Below the pieces are notes generated by a model. The model was not told where the DNA came from. It searched no databases and saw only the letters and a list, made by a program, of their open reading frames with translations. Shown here piece by piece: positions 42,343 through 51,620 of a stretch of DNA of 64,000 bases. This DNA comes from Streptomyces sp. SLBN-118 (GTDB taxonomy: Bacteria > Actinomycetota > Actinomycetes > Streptomycetales > Streptomycetaceae), in the NCBI RefSeq assembly GCF_006715635.1, contig NZ_VFNP01000002.1, positions 930,001 through 994,000 of the forward strand, read 5' to 3'. The translations under genes were made by a program, and so were the position numbers. Each line of letters starts with the position of its first letter. Within the stretch, counting starts at the first letter, position 1.

Positions 42343-44025
42343 ATGTCAGTCACCCTCAGCAGCCAGCTGCCCCGCCAGGTCGCCGACTCCTATGTCGACG
42401 CACTCATCGAACTCGATCCGACGATTGGCACATATCTCGGGGTCAAGGAGAGCTCGGGTCTCCTTCCGGACTACTCCCCCGCAGGTCAGGAGGCATGCGC
42501 CGAGCTTGCACGCGAGACGCTGGCCAGGCTCGACCATGCGGAGAAGCTGCCGGGTGCCGAGAGCGACGCCGAGCGGCGCTGCGCGCGGCTGCTGCGGGAG
42601 CGTCTGACGGCGGAACTCGCTGTTCACGAGGCGGATGAGGGTCTGCGAACAGTGAGCAATCTGCGCTCACCTGTGCATTCGGTGCGCGAGGTGTTCACCG
42701 TGACGCCCACCCAGAGCGATGAGGACTGGGCCGCCGTCGCACAGCGGCTGCGTGCCGTGCCGCGCGCGCTCGAGGGTTACCGCACCTCGCTGGAACTGGG
42801 ACTGGAGCGCAAGCTGCTGGCCGGCCCACGTGCCACGCAGACGAATATCAGCCAAATTACGGAGTGGATTGGCACGGACCGGAGTTGGTTCGGCACCTTC
42901 GTGGCGGACGGCCCCGCCACGCTCCGTACCGAACTCGACGCCGCGGCCCGCTCGGCGACCGAAGCCCTGGTCGAGCTGCGCGACTGGATGCGCGATGTGT
43001 ACGCACCTGCCCTGGCGGACGCGCCCGACACAGTGGGGCGCGAGCGCTATGCCCGCTGGTCGCGCTACTTCAACGGTACCGACCTCGATCTCGACGAGGC
43101 ATACGCGTACGGCTGGTCCGAGTACCACCGGCTGCTGGCCGAGATGAAGACCGAGGCCGACAAGATCCTTCCGGGCGCCGGGCCCTGGGAGGCGCTCGCA
43201 CACCTCGATGTGCACGGCGAGCACATCGAAGGCGTCGAGGAGGTGCGGGTCTGGCTGCAGAAGCTGATGGACGAGGCGATCGAGGCGCTGGACGGCACAC
43301 ACTTCGAACTCGCCGAGCGGGTACGGAAGGTCGAGTCCCGGATCGCTCCCCCGGGCGGCGCGGCGGCGCCGTACTACACCGCCCCCTCGGAGGACTTCAC
43401 CCGCCCCGGACGCACCTGGCTGCCGACCATGGGCGAGACACGCTTCCCGGTGTACGACCTGGTGTCGACCTGGTACCACGAGGGCGTCCCCGGCCACCAT
43501 CTTCAGATCGCGCAGTGGGTGCATGTCGCGGACCAGCTCTCCCGCTACCAGGCGACCGTCGGCGGGGTGAGCGCCAACGCCGAGGGCTGGGCGCTGTATG
43601 CGGAGCGGCTGATGGACGAACTCGGGTTCCTGCCCGACCCGGAGCGCAGGCTCGGCTATCTGGACGCGCAGATGATGCGGGCATGCCGGGTGATCGTGGA
43701 CATCGGCATGCATCTGGAGCTGGAGATTCCGGCGGACTCGCCGTTCCACCCGGGCGAGGTCTGGACGCCGGAGCTGGCGCAGGAGTTCTTCGGCAGTCAC
43801 AGCGGGCGGCCCGCCGACTTCGTGGAGAGCGAGCTGACGCGGTATCTGTCGGTGCCGGCGCAGGCGATCGGCTACAAGCTGGGCGAGCGGGCCTGGCTGC
43901 TGGGCCGGGAGAAGGCGCGCAAGGCGCACGGCGACGCGTTCGACGCGAAGGGGTGGCACATGGCGGCGCTGTCGCAGGGTTCGCTGGGGCTGGACGATCT
44001 GGTCGACGAGCTGTCCAAGCTCTGA
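42343..44025 (+). CDS. DUF885-family predicted zinc carboxypeptidase-like protein
   Basis: A 560-residue member of DUF885. Two features define it: the zinc motif YHEGVPGHHLQ (HExxxGHH arrangement, about residues 380-390) and the downstream EGWALYAERLMDELGF block with a conserved Glu. The PRATQTNISQITEW and YFNGTDLDLDEAYAYGW segments are typical of the helical shell of these gluzincin-like proteins. There is no signal peptide. Activity is predicted to be peptidase-like, but experimental data for the family are sparse. Start ATG 42343 follows GAGGA. It is co-directional with, and 38 bp after, the AsnC-type regulator. Confidence 0.9.
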   Translation: MSVTLSSQLPRQVADSYVDALIELDPTIGTYLGVKESSGLLPDYSPAGQEACAELARETLARLDHAEKLPGAESDAERRCARLLRERLTAELAVHEADEGLRTVSNLRSPVHSVREVFTVTPTQSDEDWAAVAQRLRAVPRALEGYRTSLELGLERKLLAGPRATQTNISQITEWIGTDRSWFGTFVADGPATLRTELDAAARSATEALVELRDWMRDVYAPALADAPDTVGRERYARWSRYFNGTDLDLDEAYAYGWSEYHRLLAEMKTEADKILPGAGPWEALAHLDVHGEHIEGVEEVRVWLQKLMDEAIEALDGTHFELAERVRKVESRIAPPGGAAAPYYTAPSEDFTRPGRTWLPTMGETRFPVYDLVSTWYHEGVPGHHLQIAQWVHVADQLSRYQATVGGVSANAEGWALYAERLMDELGFLPDPERRLGYLDAQMMRACRVIVDIGMHLELEIPADSPFHPGEVWTPELAQEFFGSHSGRPADFVESELTRYLSVPAQAIGYKLGERAWLLGREKARKAHGDAFDAKGWHMAALSQGSLGLDDLVDELSKL

Positions 44026-44074
44026 GCACTGCTTCGGACCGGTTCCGACCAGTTCGGACCGTGAGTGAGACGGC

Positions 44075-44112
44075 GGCGGGGCCCGGGGACGAGACACCCC
44101 CTGAGCCCCGCC
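44075..44112. terminator. Hairpin terminator between DUF885 gene and rhodanese remnant
   Basis: GGCGGGGC (44075-44082) pairs with GCCCCGCC (44105-44112), with additional CCGGGG/CCCC pairing inside. It lies between convergent reading directions and probably serves both. Confidence 0.6.
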
Positions 44113-44135
44113 ACCGGGTCGAACGTCGAGGGTCG

Positions 44136-44455
44136 TCAGCAGCCGCAGTCGTCCGCGTCGACGGGCGCCGTCAGCGGGTCGGCCTCGCGCCTGCGGCTGC
44201 CCTCCCAGGTCTCGAACTCGAAGCCCTCACGCGCCCAGTACTCGAAGCCTCCGAGCATCTCCTTGACCTGGTAAGCGCAGTTCGGCGAGAGCGAGCGCGG
44301 CACGGGTCGCCTGTTGCAGCCCGGGCCCCAGCAGTAGGTGACAACCGGCACCTCCTTGTCGAGCAGTTGCCCGGCCTGCTCAGGTATCAGCGCGGTCGGC
44401 AGATGGATCGCAGCGGGGACGTGCCCCTGGTCCCAGGACTCGGTCGAGCGCGAGT
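44136..44455 (-). pseudogene. Rhodanese-like gene, 3' part (split by the mobile element)
   Basis: The minus-strand frame starts at the element boundary and reads SRSTESWDQGHVPAAIHLP, then QAGQLLDKEVPVVTYCWGPG with the active-site loop Cys (TYCWGPGC), then YQVKEMLGGFEYWAREGFEF and a CGC terminus. This is the C-terminal two thirds of a single-domain sulfurtransferase. The missing N-terminus is at 51633-51762, on the far side of the 7.2-kb insertion. A later ATG (44351) could yield only the last 71 residues, so the gene is inactive as a rhodanese. Confidence 0.85.
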
Positions 44456-44467
44456 TTATCCGGGCAG
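44456..44467 (+). repeat. Left terminal inverted repeat of the element
   Basis: TTATCCGGGCAG read inward on the plus strand. A GTCTCA box follows 9 bases after the repeat; the right end has the same box 6 bases after its repeat. Confidence 0.8.
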
Positions 44468-44524
44468 TTTGGCAGCGTCTCAGTGACGCACGAAGTGTGT
44501 TGATTCCGCTACGGTCCGCGACTC

Positions 44525-45973
44525 ATGGAAGTCTTTTTCACTCAGCGGGATCTGCTACGGGAGCCGGGCCCACGTACGGACTTGGTGGCCGTTCTGGACC
44601 GGGAGCCTGTACGCGAGGGGATGCCGTTCATCCTCGACGCGGGCGGCTCGTACGAGCTGCACCTGAACCGGTTCCTTCGGGCTCTGCCGACGCTGGGCTG
44701 CCGCTCGGCGAACAGCTGGGAGGGCTACACCCGCGATCTTGCCCTGTGGGGGCGGTTCTTGGGGGAGGTACGCGGTCGGTCGGTGTGGGATGCGGACCGG
44801 GCGGACTTCGACGCGTTCTACGCCGCGCGCCGCCTGTCGCAGCCACCTTTTCGGGTGACGGCGAAGACCTGGAACCGGGCCGCGGCGGCGCTGGACAAGT
44901 TCTACCGGTGGGCGATGGACGAGCGCCTGGTGGTGTCCGCGCCGTTCGGCTACCGCGAGATGACTGTTGCGGGGCGGGCCTCGGGGCGGCTGGTGGCGGA
45001 GGCCAAGGAGAAGGGGGCCGGTGGCACCTCGGTGAAGTTCCTGTCGCTGGAGCGCTACCGAGTCTTTCGGGATGTGGGATTGCGGGGGCTGCGGCCGGAC
45101 GGCTCGGAGGACCCTGCCTGCCGGGTGCGCTGCGGGGCGAGGAACGCGGCGTTCGCCGATGTGCTGGTGACCACGGGGATGCGGCTGGAGGAGGGCGGCA
45201 GTCTGCTGCTGCCGGAGCTGGCCCGGCTGCGGCCGCTTCCGGAGGAGCGTTCGGCGCGGCTGGATCTGGCGGTGCTCACGACCAAGGGGGACAAGGGGCG
45301 GGCGGTTTGGATGCCGTTGCGGGTGCTGCGTCGGGTGACGGAGTACGCGGAGGTGGAGAGGGCGGTGTCGCTTGCCCGTGCGGCGGCTCGGGGAGGGTGG
45401 CCGGGTCGTGGGTGGATCGAGGCATGTGAGGTGGGTCCGCTGGGTGGCTGGGTGCGGGCGGCGTCCGGCCGGTGGATCTCGGTGCGGTGGGCGGACCTGG
45501 CGCCGGAGGAGCGGATGCGGCTGGTGGAGGTTGATGACGCCGGGAAACGCGTGGGGCCGCTGGCGTTGTGGCTGAGCGAGCGGGGCACGCCGGTGGCGCT
45601 GAACTCGTGGGAGTACGCGTTCACGCGGGCCTGCGCGCGCACGGCGGCGGCCGGGATGCCGGTGGAGGCATCGCCGCATACCTGCCGGCACACGTTCGCC
45701 GTCCACATGCTCACTCAGCTGGTCCGGGGGCAGATCGCGGCGATGCGGTCGGGCCAGGCGGAACTGCGGATGGGCGCCTACCAGCGGGTGATGGGGGACC
45801 CGCTGCGGATCCTGCAACGGCTGTTGGGGCATACCCACATCAGCTCGACCTACGTCTACCTGGACTCCTTGGCGGAGGCTCAGGAACTCATCGACGAGGC
45901 GGTCGTGGAGATGGCCGGGCGGCTCACGGAGGACAGCATTGACGATCTGTCGTCCCTGGTGGGTGCCTGGTGA
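44525..45973 (+). CDS. Tyrosine recombinase 1 of the element (TnpA-like)
   Basis: A 482-residue phage-type integrase. The SAM-like N-terminal domain lies around residues 45-140 (SYELHLNRFLRALPTLGC, WEGYTRDLALWGRFL). The catalytic set is complete: Arg220 (TTGMRLEEGG), a Lys in TTKGDKGR, His385 and Arg388 (SPHTCRHTF), His436 (LLGHTHISS) and the nucleophile Tyr445 (STYVYLD). It is the only one of the three with every active-site residue clear. The start is ATG 44525, 58 bp inside the left terminal repeat. Its stop overlaps the next gene's GTG (GTGA). Confidence 0.92.
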   Translation: MEVFFTQRDLLREPGPRTDLVAVLDREPVREGMPFILDAGGSYELHLNRFLRALPTLGCRSANSWEGYTRDLALWGRFLGEVRGRSVWDADRADFDAFYAARRLSQPPFRVTAKTWNRAAAALDKFYRWAMDERLVVSAPFGYREMTVAGRASGRLVAEAKEKGAGGTSVKFLSLERYRVFRDVGLRGLRPDGSEDPACRVRCGARNAAFADVLVTTGMRLEEGGSLLLPELARLRPLPEERSARLDLAVLTTKGDKGRAVWMPLRVLRRVTEYAEVERAVSLARAAARGGWPGRGWIEACEVGPLGGWVRAASGRWISVRWADLAPEERMRLVEVDDAGKRVGPLALWLSERGTPVALNSWEYAFTRACARTAAAGMPVEASPHTCRHTFAVHMLTQLVRGQIAAMRSGQAELRMGAYQRVMGDPLRILQRLLGHTHISSTYVYLDSLAEAQELIDEAVVEMAGRLTEDSIDDLSSLVGAW

Positions 45974-47832
45974 GCGGGCTGAGGCGGCCACGCCGCGCAA
46001 ACTTCGCGCTGCCGCTGGCCGAGGTCGAGCAGGCGGGCGAGGACATCTCGCCGCTGGCCTTCCGGATTCCGTTTCCCGGCCGCCCGTCGACCTTGGTGGA
46101 CCTCACAGACGCGAAGTGCCCAGTGTTCGCGAGGGAGTTGGCGGCGACGATCCGGTCGATGGCACAGGTGGGGCGGCGGATCGCCTCGCGCGGCTCGGTG
46201 CAGTCATACACCCAGGTCGCGCGGAAGATGGACATGTTCTTCGCCCTGCGGGCGGGCGGGGGCGCCGCCGCCTGGACGGCCGGGCGGATCACGCCCCAGG
46301 ACGTCGACGACTTCGAGACCTGGCTCTACGACACGGCGCCGACCGATCGGACGGCCTATTCGCTGCTGACGATCGCGCTGACGATGCTGCGCGAGATCCG
46401 CGACGCCCGGCCGGAGACGCTGAGCCCAACCTTGCATGATCGGCTGATGTTCGTCGGGCGTCGGCCCCGCCCATCGTTCGACAAGCGGGTGGATGCCTAT
46501 TCTCCGCAGGTCGCGCAGGCCCTGCGGGAGGCATGCCGCCGCCACATCCGTGAAGCGGTACGTCGGCTGACGGTTGAGGCGGACGCCCTGGTGGCCGCAG
46601 GCGAAGATCCGTTGGTCAATGGGTGGGGTCGGCGGGCGAACGTGCTGTGGTACTTGGATCGCCACGGTCCGTTGCCCGTCCGGCAGTTGATGGCCTTCCG
46701 CACCCGCCGGGCCGGCATGGGGCCGGAGCCTTGGGAGGGCAGGCAGCGCGAGCTGCACCACGCTGTGTTCCCGACGGCGGAGGACTTGGCGGCCCTCTAC
46801 CTGCTGCTGGTCCTGTCCACGGGGCTGGAGCCGGAGTGCGCGCTGGAGTTGTCCGTGGACTGCCTGAAGAACCCGACTCGCGGCTATGTCGAGATCGAGT
46901 ACATCAAGCGGCGTCGACACGGCCGTGAACTGAACCGGATGCGGGTACGTGACGGAGGAGTAAGTACACCGGGCGGACTGATCCGACTGGCCCTGCGGCT
47001 GACCCGGCGGGCCCGGGTGCATGCCTGGGACGATTCAAAGTCGGCGTTGTGGATCTACTGGCAGGACCGAACCGGGAGGATCAGCGGCGGCCAGCGGCAC
47101 TTCCGGCCCCGGCATGCGGCCGGCTTGTTCTGCGAGCGCTACGACCTGCGCGACGAACACGGTGACCGGTTGGCCGTCCAGCTCAAACGGCTCCGCAAGA
47201 CCTACAAGGCTGAGTACTACCGGGCAACCAAGGGTCAGCTCCCCCTGCTGGCGCGCGGCCACTCGACAGAGGTGGCAGCCACCCACTACGCCGACATTCC
47301 GGCGCTTCGGCCGCTGCACGAGGCCGCGGTCGCCGACGGCCTGACACAGGCCCTTGAGGAGGCGGTCCAACTGCGGGTGATCCCGCCGCAGCGGGAGGCC
47401 GAGTTGCAGCAGGACGCCGCGGCCGCGGCGAAGCAGCTCGACGTCGGGCAGGAGGAGGCGAAGCGGCTGCTGGGCGGGGAGATGGACCTGTGGCTGTCGT
47501 CCTGCCGGGACTTCTTCAACTCCCCGTTCGGCAGTGCTGGCCAGGCCTGCCCGGTTCCCTTCTGGAGCTGCCTGAACTGCTCCAACGCAGTGATCACCTC
47601 GCGAAAGCTGCCCGCCGTCCTGGCCTACCTGGACCACCTCGAAGACCAGCGCCAGGGAATGCCCGCCGAGGCGTTCGAGCTCGTCCACGGCCGCACCCGG
47701 CAGCGGATCCTGACACAAGTCCTGCCCGCGTTCCCCGACGCGGTCCTCACCGAGGCCCGCGCGATCGCCGAAGCCACCCGCCCGCTGGAACACCTGCCGC
47801 CCCTGCTGGGCGGGATCGGAAGCCGCCAATGA
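45970..47832 (+). CDS. Tyrosine recombinase 2 of the element (TnpB-like, degenerate active site)
   Basis: A 620-residue integrase-like protein starting at GTG 45970 within the GTGA overlap. The second catalytic Arg (Arg409 in KRLRKTYK), a His in ARGHSTEVAATHY and the presumed nucleophile Tyr440 are present. The first catalytic Arg position holds Glu287 (STGLEPECALEL), and the His of HxxR is Lys406. A Cys-rich segment near the C-terminus (CPVPFWSCLNCSNAV) may bind zinc. It probably works as a partner within a recombinase complex. Its stop overlaps recombinase 3 (ATGA). Confidence 0.88.
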   Translation: MSGLRRPRRANFALPLAEVEQAGEDISPLAFRIPFPGRPSTLVDLTDAKCPVFARELAATIRSMAQVGRRIASRGSVQSYTQVARKMDMFFALRAGGGAAAWTAGRITPQDVDDFETWLYDTAPTDRTAYSLLTIALTMLREIRDARPETLSPTLHDRLMFVGRRPRPSFDKRVDAYSPQVAQALREACRRHIREAVRRLTVEADALVAAGEDPLVNGWGRRANVLWYLDRHGPLPVRQLMAFRTRRAGMGPEPWEGRQRELHHAVFPTAEDLAALYLLLVLSTGLEPECALELSVDCLKNPTRGYVEIEYIKRRRHGRELNRMRVRDGGVSTPGGLIRLALRLTRRARVHAWDDSKSALWIYWQDRTGRISGGQRHFRPRHAAGLFCERYDLRDEHGDRLAVQLKRLRKTYKAEYYRATKGQLPLLARGHSTEVAATHYADIPALRPLHEAAVADGLTQALEEAVQLRVIPPQREAELQQDAAAAAKQLDVGQEEAKRLLGGEMDLWLSSCRDFFNSPFGSAGQACPVPFWSCLNCSNAVITSRKLPAVLAYLDHLEDQRQGMPAEAFELVHGRTRQRILTQVLPAFPDAVLTEARAIAEATRPLEHLPPLLGGIGSRQ

Positions 47833-49943
47833 CTCCCACGATCATCACTGCCCCGAGCGCGGAGCCCCTTGTCTCGGCGCACGTCGCCGCTGACGCCTCG
47901 GTCCTGGCCGGCCGCCCGCTGACGGCGTGCGCCGGGCCGGGCCCGCGGTTCGCCGAGGACACCTGGAACATGGCCGCGGCCTACCATCTGCCCAACCATC
48001 ACCACGGGCAGAGCACGATCCCGTTCGCCACGATCAAGGACCCCATCTGGCGGCTGACCGCGAAGGAGTACGCCTACAACCGGCTGACCGAGATCACCGA
48101 GGGGTGCAAACGGCTGCCGTCGGTGGTCACCGTCTGCCGGGAGTTCAGGGAGCTGCGCAAACTGTTCGTTTTCCTCTCCGACCGCTGTCCAGGGCTGCGA
48201 CTGCGGGAGCTGACCGACGACACCGTGCTGGACGCCTTCCTGCACCACCGCGTCGAGGCCGGGAGCACCAAGCCGGAGAACTACGCACAGGAACGCGGTC
48301 GGGTGAAGTGGTTCCTGACCCTGCTCTTCCGCACCCGCAAGTCGCTCACCTTCGACCGGCTGGAGCGGCTGCCCTGGGACGGCCGGGCCTCGAAGGACAT
48401 CGCGGGCCACCGCCCCCAGGAGAACACCACCCAGCGCATCCCGCCGCAGGTGCTGGCCCCCTACCTTCGAGGCGCCCTGTTCTACGTCCGCATCGCCTCG
48501 AAGGACATCCTCGCCGCCCTGGCGGAGCAAGAACGCATCCGCCAGCCCATCGAAGACGTCAAAAGCCCGACGCGGGTCCGGCTGGAGGCGTTCATCGAGC
48601 GGCGCCGCCAGGAAGGCCGGGGCATGCCTGCCCGGCCCACAGAGATCAACCTGCCCGCCAACCACCGCACCGGCAGCGACGGCGGAGTGAACCGCAAGCT
48701 CGTCGCCCAGCTCGCCCGTATCAGCTACAACTCCGTGGACCAGCCGGCGAACGTCGAGCTTCTGCGGCAGGCCGCCGCCGAACTCGGCCTGGAGGAAGGC
48801 GGCATGGACACCGAGATCAGCGTCGACGAGGAAACCGGCCGACCCTGGCGGCCGCGATTCCACTCGAAATCCCTGCTGATCGAGGTCCGCATGCTGCTGG
48901 CCGCCTGCTACGCGGTCACGGCCTATCTCTCCGGGATGCGCGACTCCGAGGCTCAGTCCCTCAAGCCTGGCTGCCACTTCACCGAGCCATCCGAAGACGG
49001 GGTGATCGAGCGCCACAAGCTCCGCGGCACGGTGTTCAAGGGCCGGCGGCCCACCGGGGATGAGGACACCTGGGTGGTCATCGAGCCGGTCGCCCAGGCG
49101 GTCGCCGTGCTGGAGAACCTCACGGACTGCGATCGGCTGTTCATCCGACACGGCTTCCGCCATAGCAGGGAGGGCATCGCCAACACCATCAACGACCTGC
49201 TCAACGCCTTCGCCGACCGAATCACCGAGGTCCGCCCGCACGACCCCATCCCACTCATCGACGGGAAGGAGTGGCGTTTCACCACCCGGCAGTTCCGTCG
49301 CACGGTCGCCTGGCACATCGCCTACCAGCCGTTCGGGGTCGTCGCGGGCAAGATTCAGTACAAGCACATGAAGGTCGCGATGTTCGAGGGATACGCCGGC
49401 AGCTCAGCCTCCGGCTTCCGCAAGGAGGTCGAGAACGAACAACACCTGGCCCGGCTGGAGCACTTCCTCGATCAGTACGAGGACTTCAAGGCCGGAGTGC
49501 GGATGCCACCCCGGCTGGCCACGGAGTTCGCCCGCGTCCGTGACGAACTCGGCGACTTCCCCGGCCATACGATCGATGCCGCACGGCTGCGGGCCATGCT
49601 CTCCAGCCCGGCCCGCACCTACTATCCGGGCGTCCTCAACGACTGCTACTTCGAGGCCTCCACCGCCCTCTGTCTCTCGCGCCGCCCGGCCACCGGCCCG
49701 GACACGGAGCCGGTGATGAACCACTGCCAGCCAGCGAAGTGCCCAAATTCCTGCGTACTACCGCAGCACCGCCCCGCGATCGACAAGGTCATCGACGACG
49801 CCCGTCAGCTCCTGACCATCCGCCGCCTGACCAGCCTGCAGAAGACCGCCCTGCACCAGCAGATCGAACAAATGCGGCGCATGCGCGACCAGACCGAGGA
49901 ACCCGCCCGATGTGCGTCACCCCCGCCATCCACTCCGCCCTGA
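47829..49943 (+). CDS. Tyrosine recombinase 3 of the element
   Basis: A 704-residue protein starting at ATG 47829 (ATGA overlap). An N-terminal core-binding region (CREFRELRKLFVFLSDRCPG) precedes a catalytic domain split by an insertion. Arg is kept in YLSGMRDSEAQSL, a Lys in TVFKGRRP and an RQFRRT block stands for HxxR. The Tyr candidate is in FEGYAGSS. A second Cys-rich stretch near the C-terminus (MNHCQPAKCPNSCVLP) parallels that of recombinase 2. The longer reading into recombinase 2 is out of phase with homology. The three genes form one translationally coupled unit. Confidence 0.88.
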   Translation: MTPTIITAPSAEPLVSAHVAADASVLAGRPLTACAGPGPRFAEDTWNMAAAYHLPNHHHGQSTIPFATIKDPIWRLTAKEYAYNRLTEITEGCKRLPSVVTVCREFRELRKLFVFLSDRCPGLRLRELTDDTVLDAFLHHRVEAGSTKPENYAQERGRVKWFLTLLFRTRKSLTFDRLERLPWDGRASKDIAGHRPQENTTQRIPPQVLAPYLRGALFYVRIASKDILAALAEQERIRQPIEDVKSPTRVRLEAFIERRRQEGRGMPARPTEINLPANHRTGSDGGVNRKLVAQLARISYNSVDQPANVELLRQAAAELGLEEGGMDTEISVDEETGRPWRPRFHSKSLLIEVRMLLAACYAVTAYLSGMRDSEAQSLKPGCHFTEPSEDGVIERHKLRGTVFKGRRPTGDEDTWVVIEPVAQAVAVLENLTDCDRLFIRHGFRHSREGIANTINDLLNAFADRITEVRPHDPIPLIDGKEWRFTTRQFRRTVAWHIAYQPFGVVAGKIQYKHMKVAMFEGYAGSSASGFRKEVENEQHLARLEHFLDQYEDFKAGVRMPPRLATEFARVRDELGDFPGHTIDAARLRAMLSSPARTYYPGVLNDCYFEASTALCLSRRPATGPDTEPVMNHCQPAKCPNSCVLPQHRPAIDKVIDDARQLLTIRRLTSLQKTALHQQIEQMRRMRDQTEEPARCASPPPSTPP

Positions 49944-50335
49944 TCCAGGCCATGGACCGGCTGCTGGCCGGCACTCCGCAGCGCAGCGACGGCAGCCTCA
50001 CAGTCGCCACCCTGGCCCGCGAGGCAGGCATCTCCCGGGCCAGCGCCTACCGGGCGGGCGAGGCCTTGGAACTCTTCCGGCAACGCATCGACGAACACTC
50101 CAGCGGCCCAGACGTCCCAACGACCCTGCGCGAACGCATCCGCGAACTACAAGGTGAACTCCGCGAAGCGCGTCGAGCCCGACACGACGAGATCAGCGGC
50201 CTTCGCCGGTCCGTCGACACGCTCGCCCAGCACGTCCAGGCCCTCACCCTCGACAACCAACGGCTGCGGGCCGAACTCGTCCGGAAGGGCACCATTACCT
50301 CGCTTCCGACGGCCACCGCACCATCTGCCGGGTGA
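49910..50335 (+). CDS. Small HTH/coiled-coil protein in TnpC position (DUF6262-like)
   Basis: A 141-residue protein starting at ATG 49910, overlapping recombinase 3 by 34 bases, with GAGGA eight to twelve bases upstream. Residues ~10-50 form a helix-turn-helix (LTVATLAREAGISRASAYRA). Residues ~65-130 are a long heptad-patterned helix (LRERIRELQGELREARRARH, VDTLAQHVQALTLDNQRLRA). This is the layout of the DUF6262/TnpC proteins that accompany Tn554-type recombinases and help orient or stimulate transposition. Last gene of the recombinase operon. Confidence 0.75.
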   Translation: MCVTPAIHSALIQAMDRLLAGTPQRSDGSLTVATLAREAGISRASAYRAGEALELFRQRIDEHSSGPDVPTTLRERIRELQGELREARRARHDEISGLRRSVDTLAQHVQALTLDNQRLRAELVRKGTITSLPTATAPSAG

Positions 50336-50381
50336 GTACACGGTTGACTGACCGCCGCCGGACTACGCTGATCGCGAGTTC

Positions 50382-51365
50382 TCAGCCGTACTGGCTGAAG
50401 AGCGCTTGGAGGTATTCCTCCAAGCGCTGGGCGAGCACGAGCGGCGTCAGGTCCGCCCTCCCGAGTTCACGCCACGGCTCGGCTACCTTCTCTGCGTCGG
50501 GCGCAAAGGCCAAGGCATCCAGCACGCGCCAGTACAGGTGATCAGCCGGGTCATCGCTGAGCGTTCCACCGGCTGCGATGTAGTGATCCGCCAGCCGCAC
50601 GCCGACATGCACTCCGTGCAGCAGAGCAAGGGCGGTGGAGCAGTGGGCCACATCCAGGTCAGCGGGTCCCCAGGACGTCTCCACCCAGTCCACGACACCC
50701 GTGATCGCCAGATCGGCTCCTTCTCCTGAGAAGAGCACGTTCCCCGGGTGGAAGTCGCGGTGCAGGAAACAAGGTTGGTAGGCGGGCGGCGGACGGCGGA
50801 TCACATCCACGGCACGCTGCCACACATCCGGCTGTTTCGGTTGCTTGGGAACCTGCACTCGCTCTGGGCTGGTCCAAGCCTGATAGGTGCGCGGCCGAAC
50901 TTCTTCTGGCACGACCAACCTGTGAATCGCTACCAACTGCCGGGCTAGGAGTTCGGTCTTTCGCTCGATGTCCTCCCCGTCCAGCCTGACGCTCCCTGAC
51001 AGCAACGACATCAGTAGCGACGGATGGTCACAGTGCTCGGCTGCGGCATCAACACCACGAAGAGAAGCGGCTGGCACGTTCGTATCCGCGAGCAGACGAA
51101 GGATGTCCGCTTCCCGCGTGAGCAGTCCCAGTGCGTGCTTCACGAAGAACGGCTTGACGAAGGACCGAAGGACGACGGAGTACGGCCCACCCTCTCCCTC
51201 AACATCGAGACGGCGCATCTGTGATGTCCAGCCCCCTCGCAGCGTTGCCACTGCACGGATCCGGTCTCCGGGGCACAAGCTCCGCTCCACCCACAGGCGG
51301 GTGTTGGACCAGCCAAGGTCGTCGATGTCAGCCTCGACAACCGCCGTGCTCTCGCCTTCAGCCAT
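50382..51365 (-). CDS. Aminoglycoside phosphotransferase-fold (APH) kinase, element cargo
   Basis: A 327-residue protein of the APH/choline-kinase fold. The catalytic loop is CFLHRDFHPGNVLFSG (HxDxxxxN), and the metal-binding segment is ITGVVDWVETSWGPADLDVAH (the DFG-like Asp is in VVDW). The N-terminal lobe has RAVATLRGGWTSQMRRL and a VVLRSF Lys-region replaced by Arg (VLRSFVKP). It may phosphorylate an antibiotic, an amino sugar or another small alcohol. It is convergent with the recombinase operon and lies within the terminal repeats, so it is the element's passenger gene. Start ATG 51365. Confidence 0.82.
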   Translation of the reverse strand: MAEGESTAVVEADIDDLGWSNTRLWVERSLCPGDRIRAVATLRGGWTSQMRRLDVEGEGGPYSVVLRSFVKPFFVKHALGLLTREADILRLLADTNVPAASLRGVDAAAEHCDHPSLLMSLLSGSVRLDGEDIERKTELLARQLVAIHRLVVPEEVRPRTYQAWTSPERVQVPKQPKQPDVWQRAVDVIRRPPPAYQPCFLHRDFHPGNVLFSGEGADLAITGVVDWVETSWGPADLDVAHCSTALALLHGVHVGVRLADHYIAAGGTLSDDPADHLYWRVLDALAFAPDAEKVAEPWRELGRADLTPLVLAQRLEEYLQALFSQYG

Positions 51366-51620
51366 GGCAGCAGCCTAATGATCAGGAAGGTGCAGCCCGA
51401 GGCGAACCTCCAAAAGCAGCCACCTACAAAGTCCACACATGCACCATCGACGACCAGGCTGAACAGACCCTCCATCACTGCCGGGCCGAGAAGTGCCCCC
51501 GCCGGCTGTCTCTCCGTCACTTCCACTATCGGACGGCGCCTCCGGGCGGAGACAACGTGCTCGATCGAGTGAATCTCCCCCGCACGTCCACAGAGACAGA
51601 TTCGCTGGTGAGACAGGTAT

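Noticed and set aside
51366..51620. Small gene in the right end of the element
   Set aside because: Frames of up to 64 codons on the plus strand lack a ribosome site, family features and convincing codon pattern; treated as the element's non-coding end.
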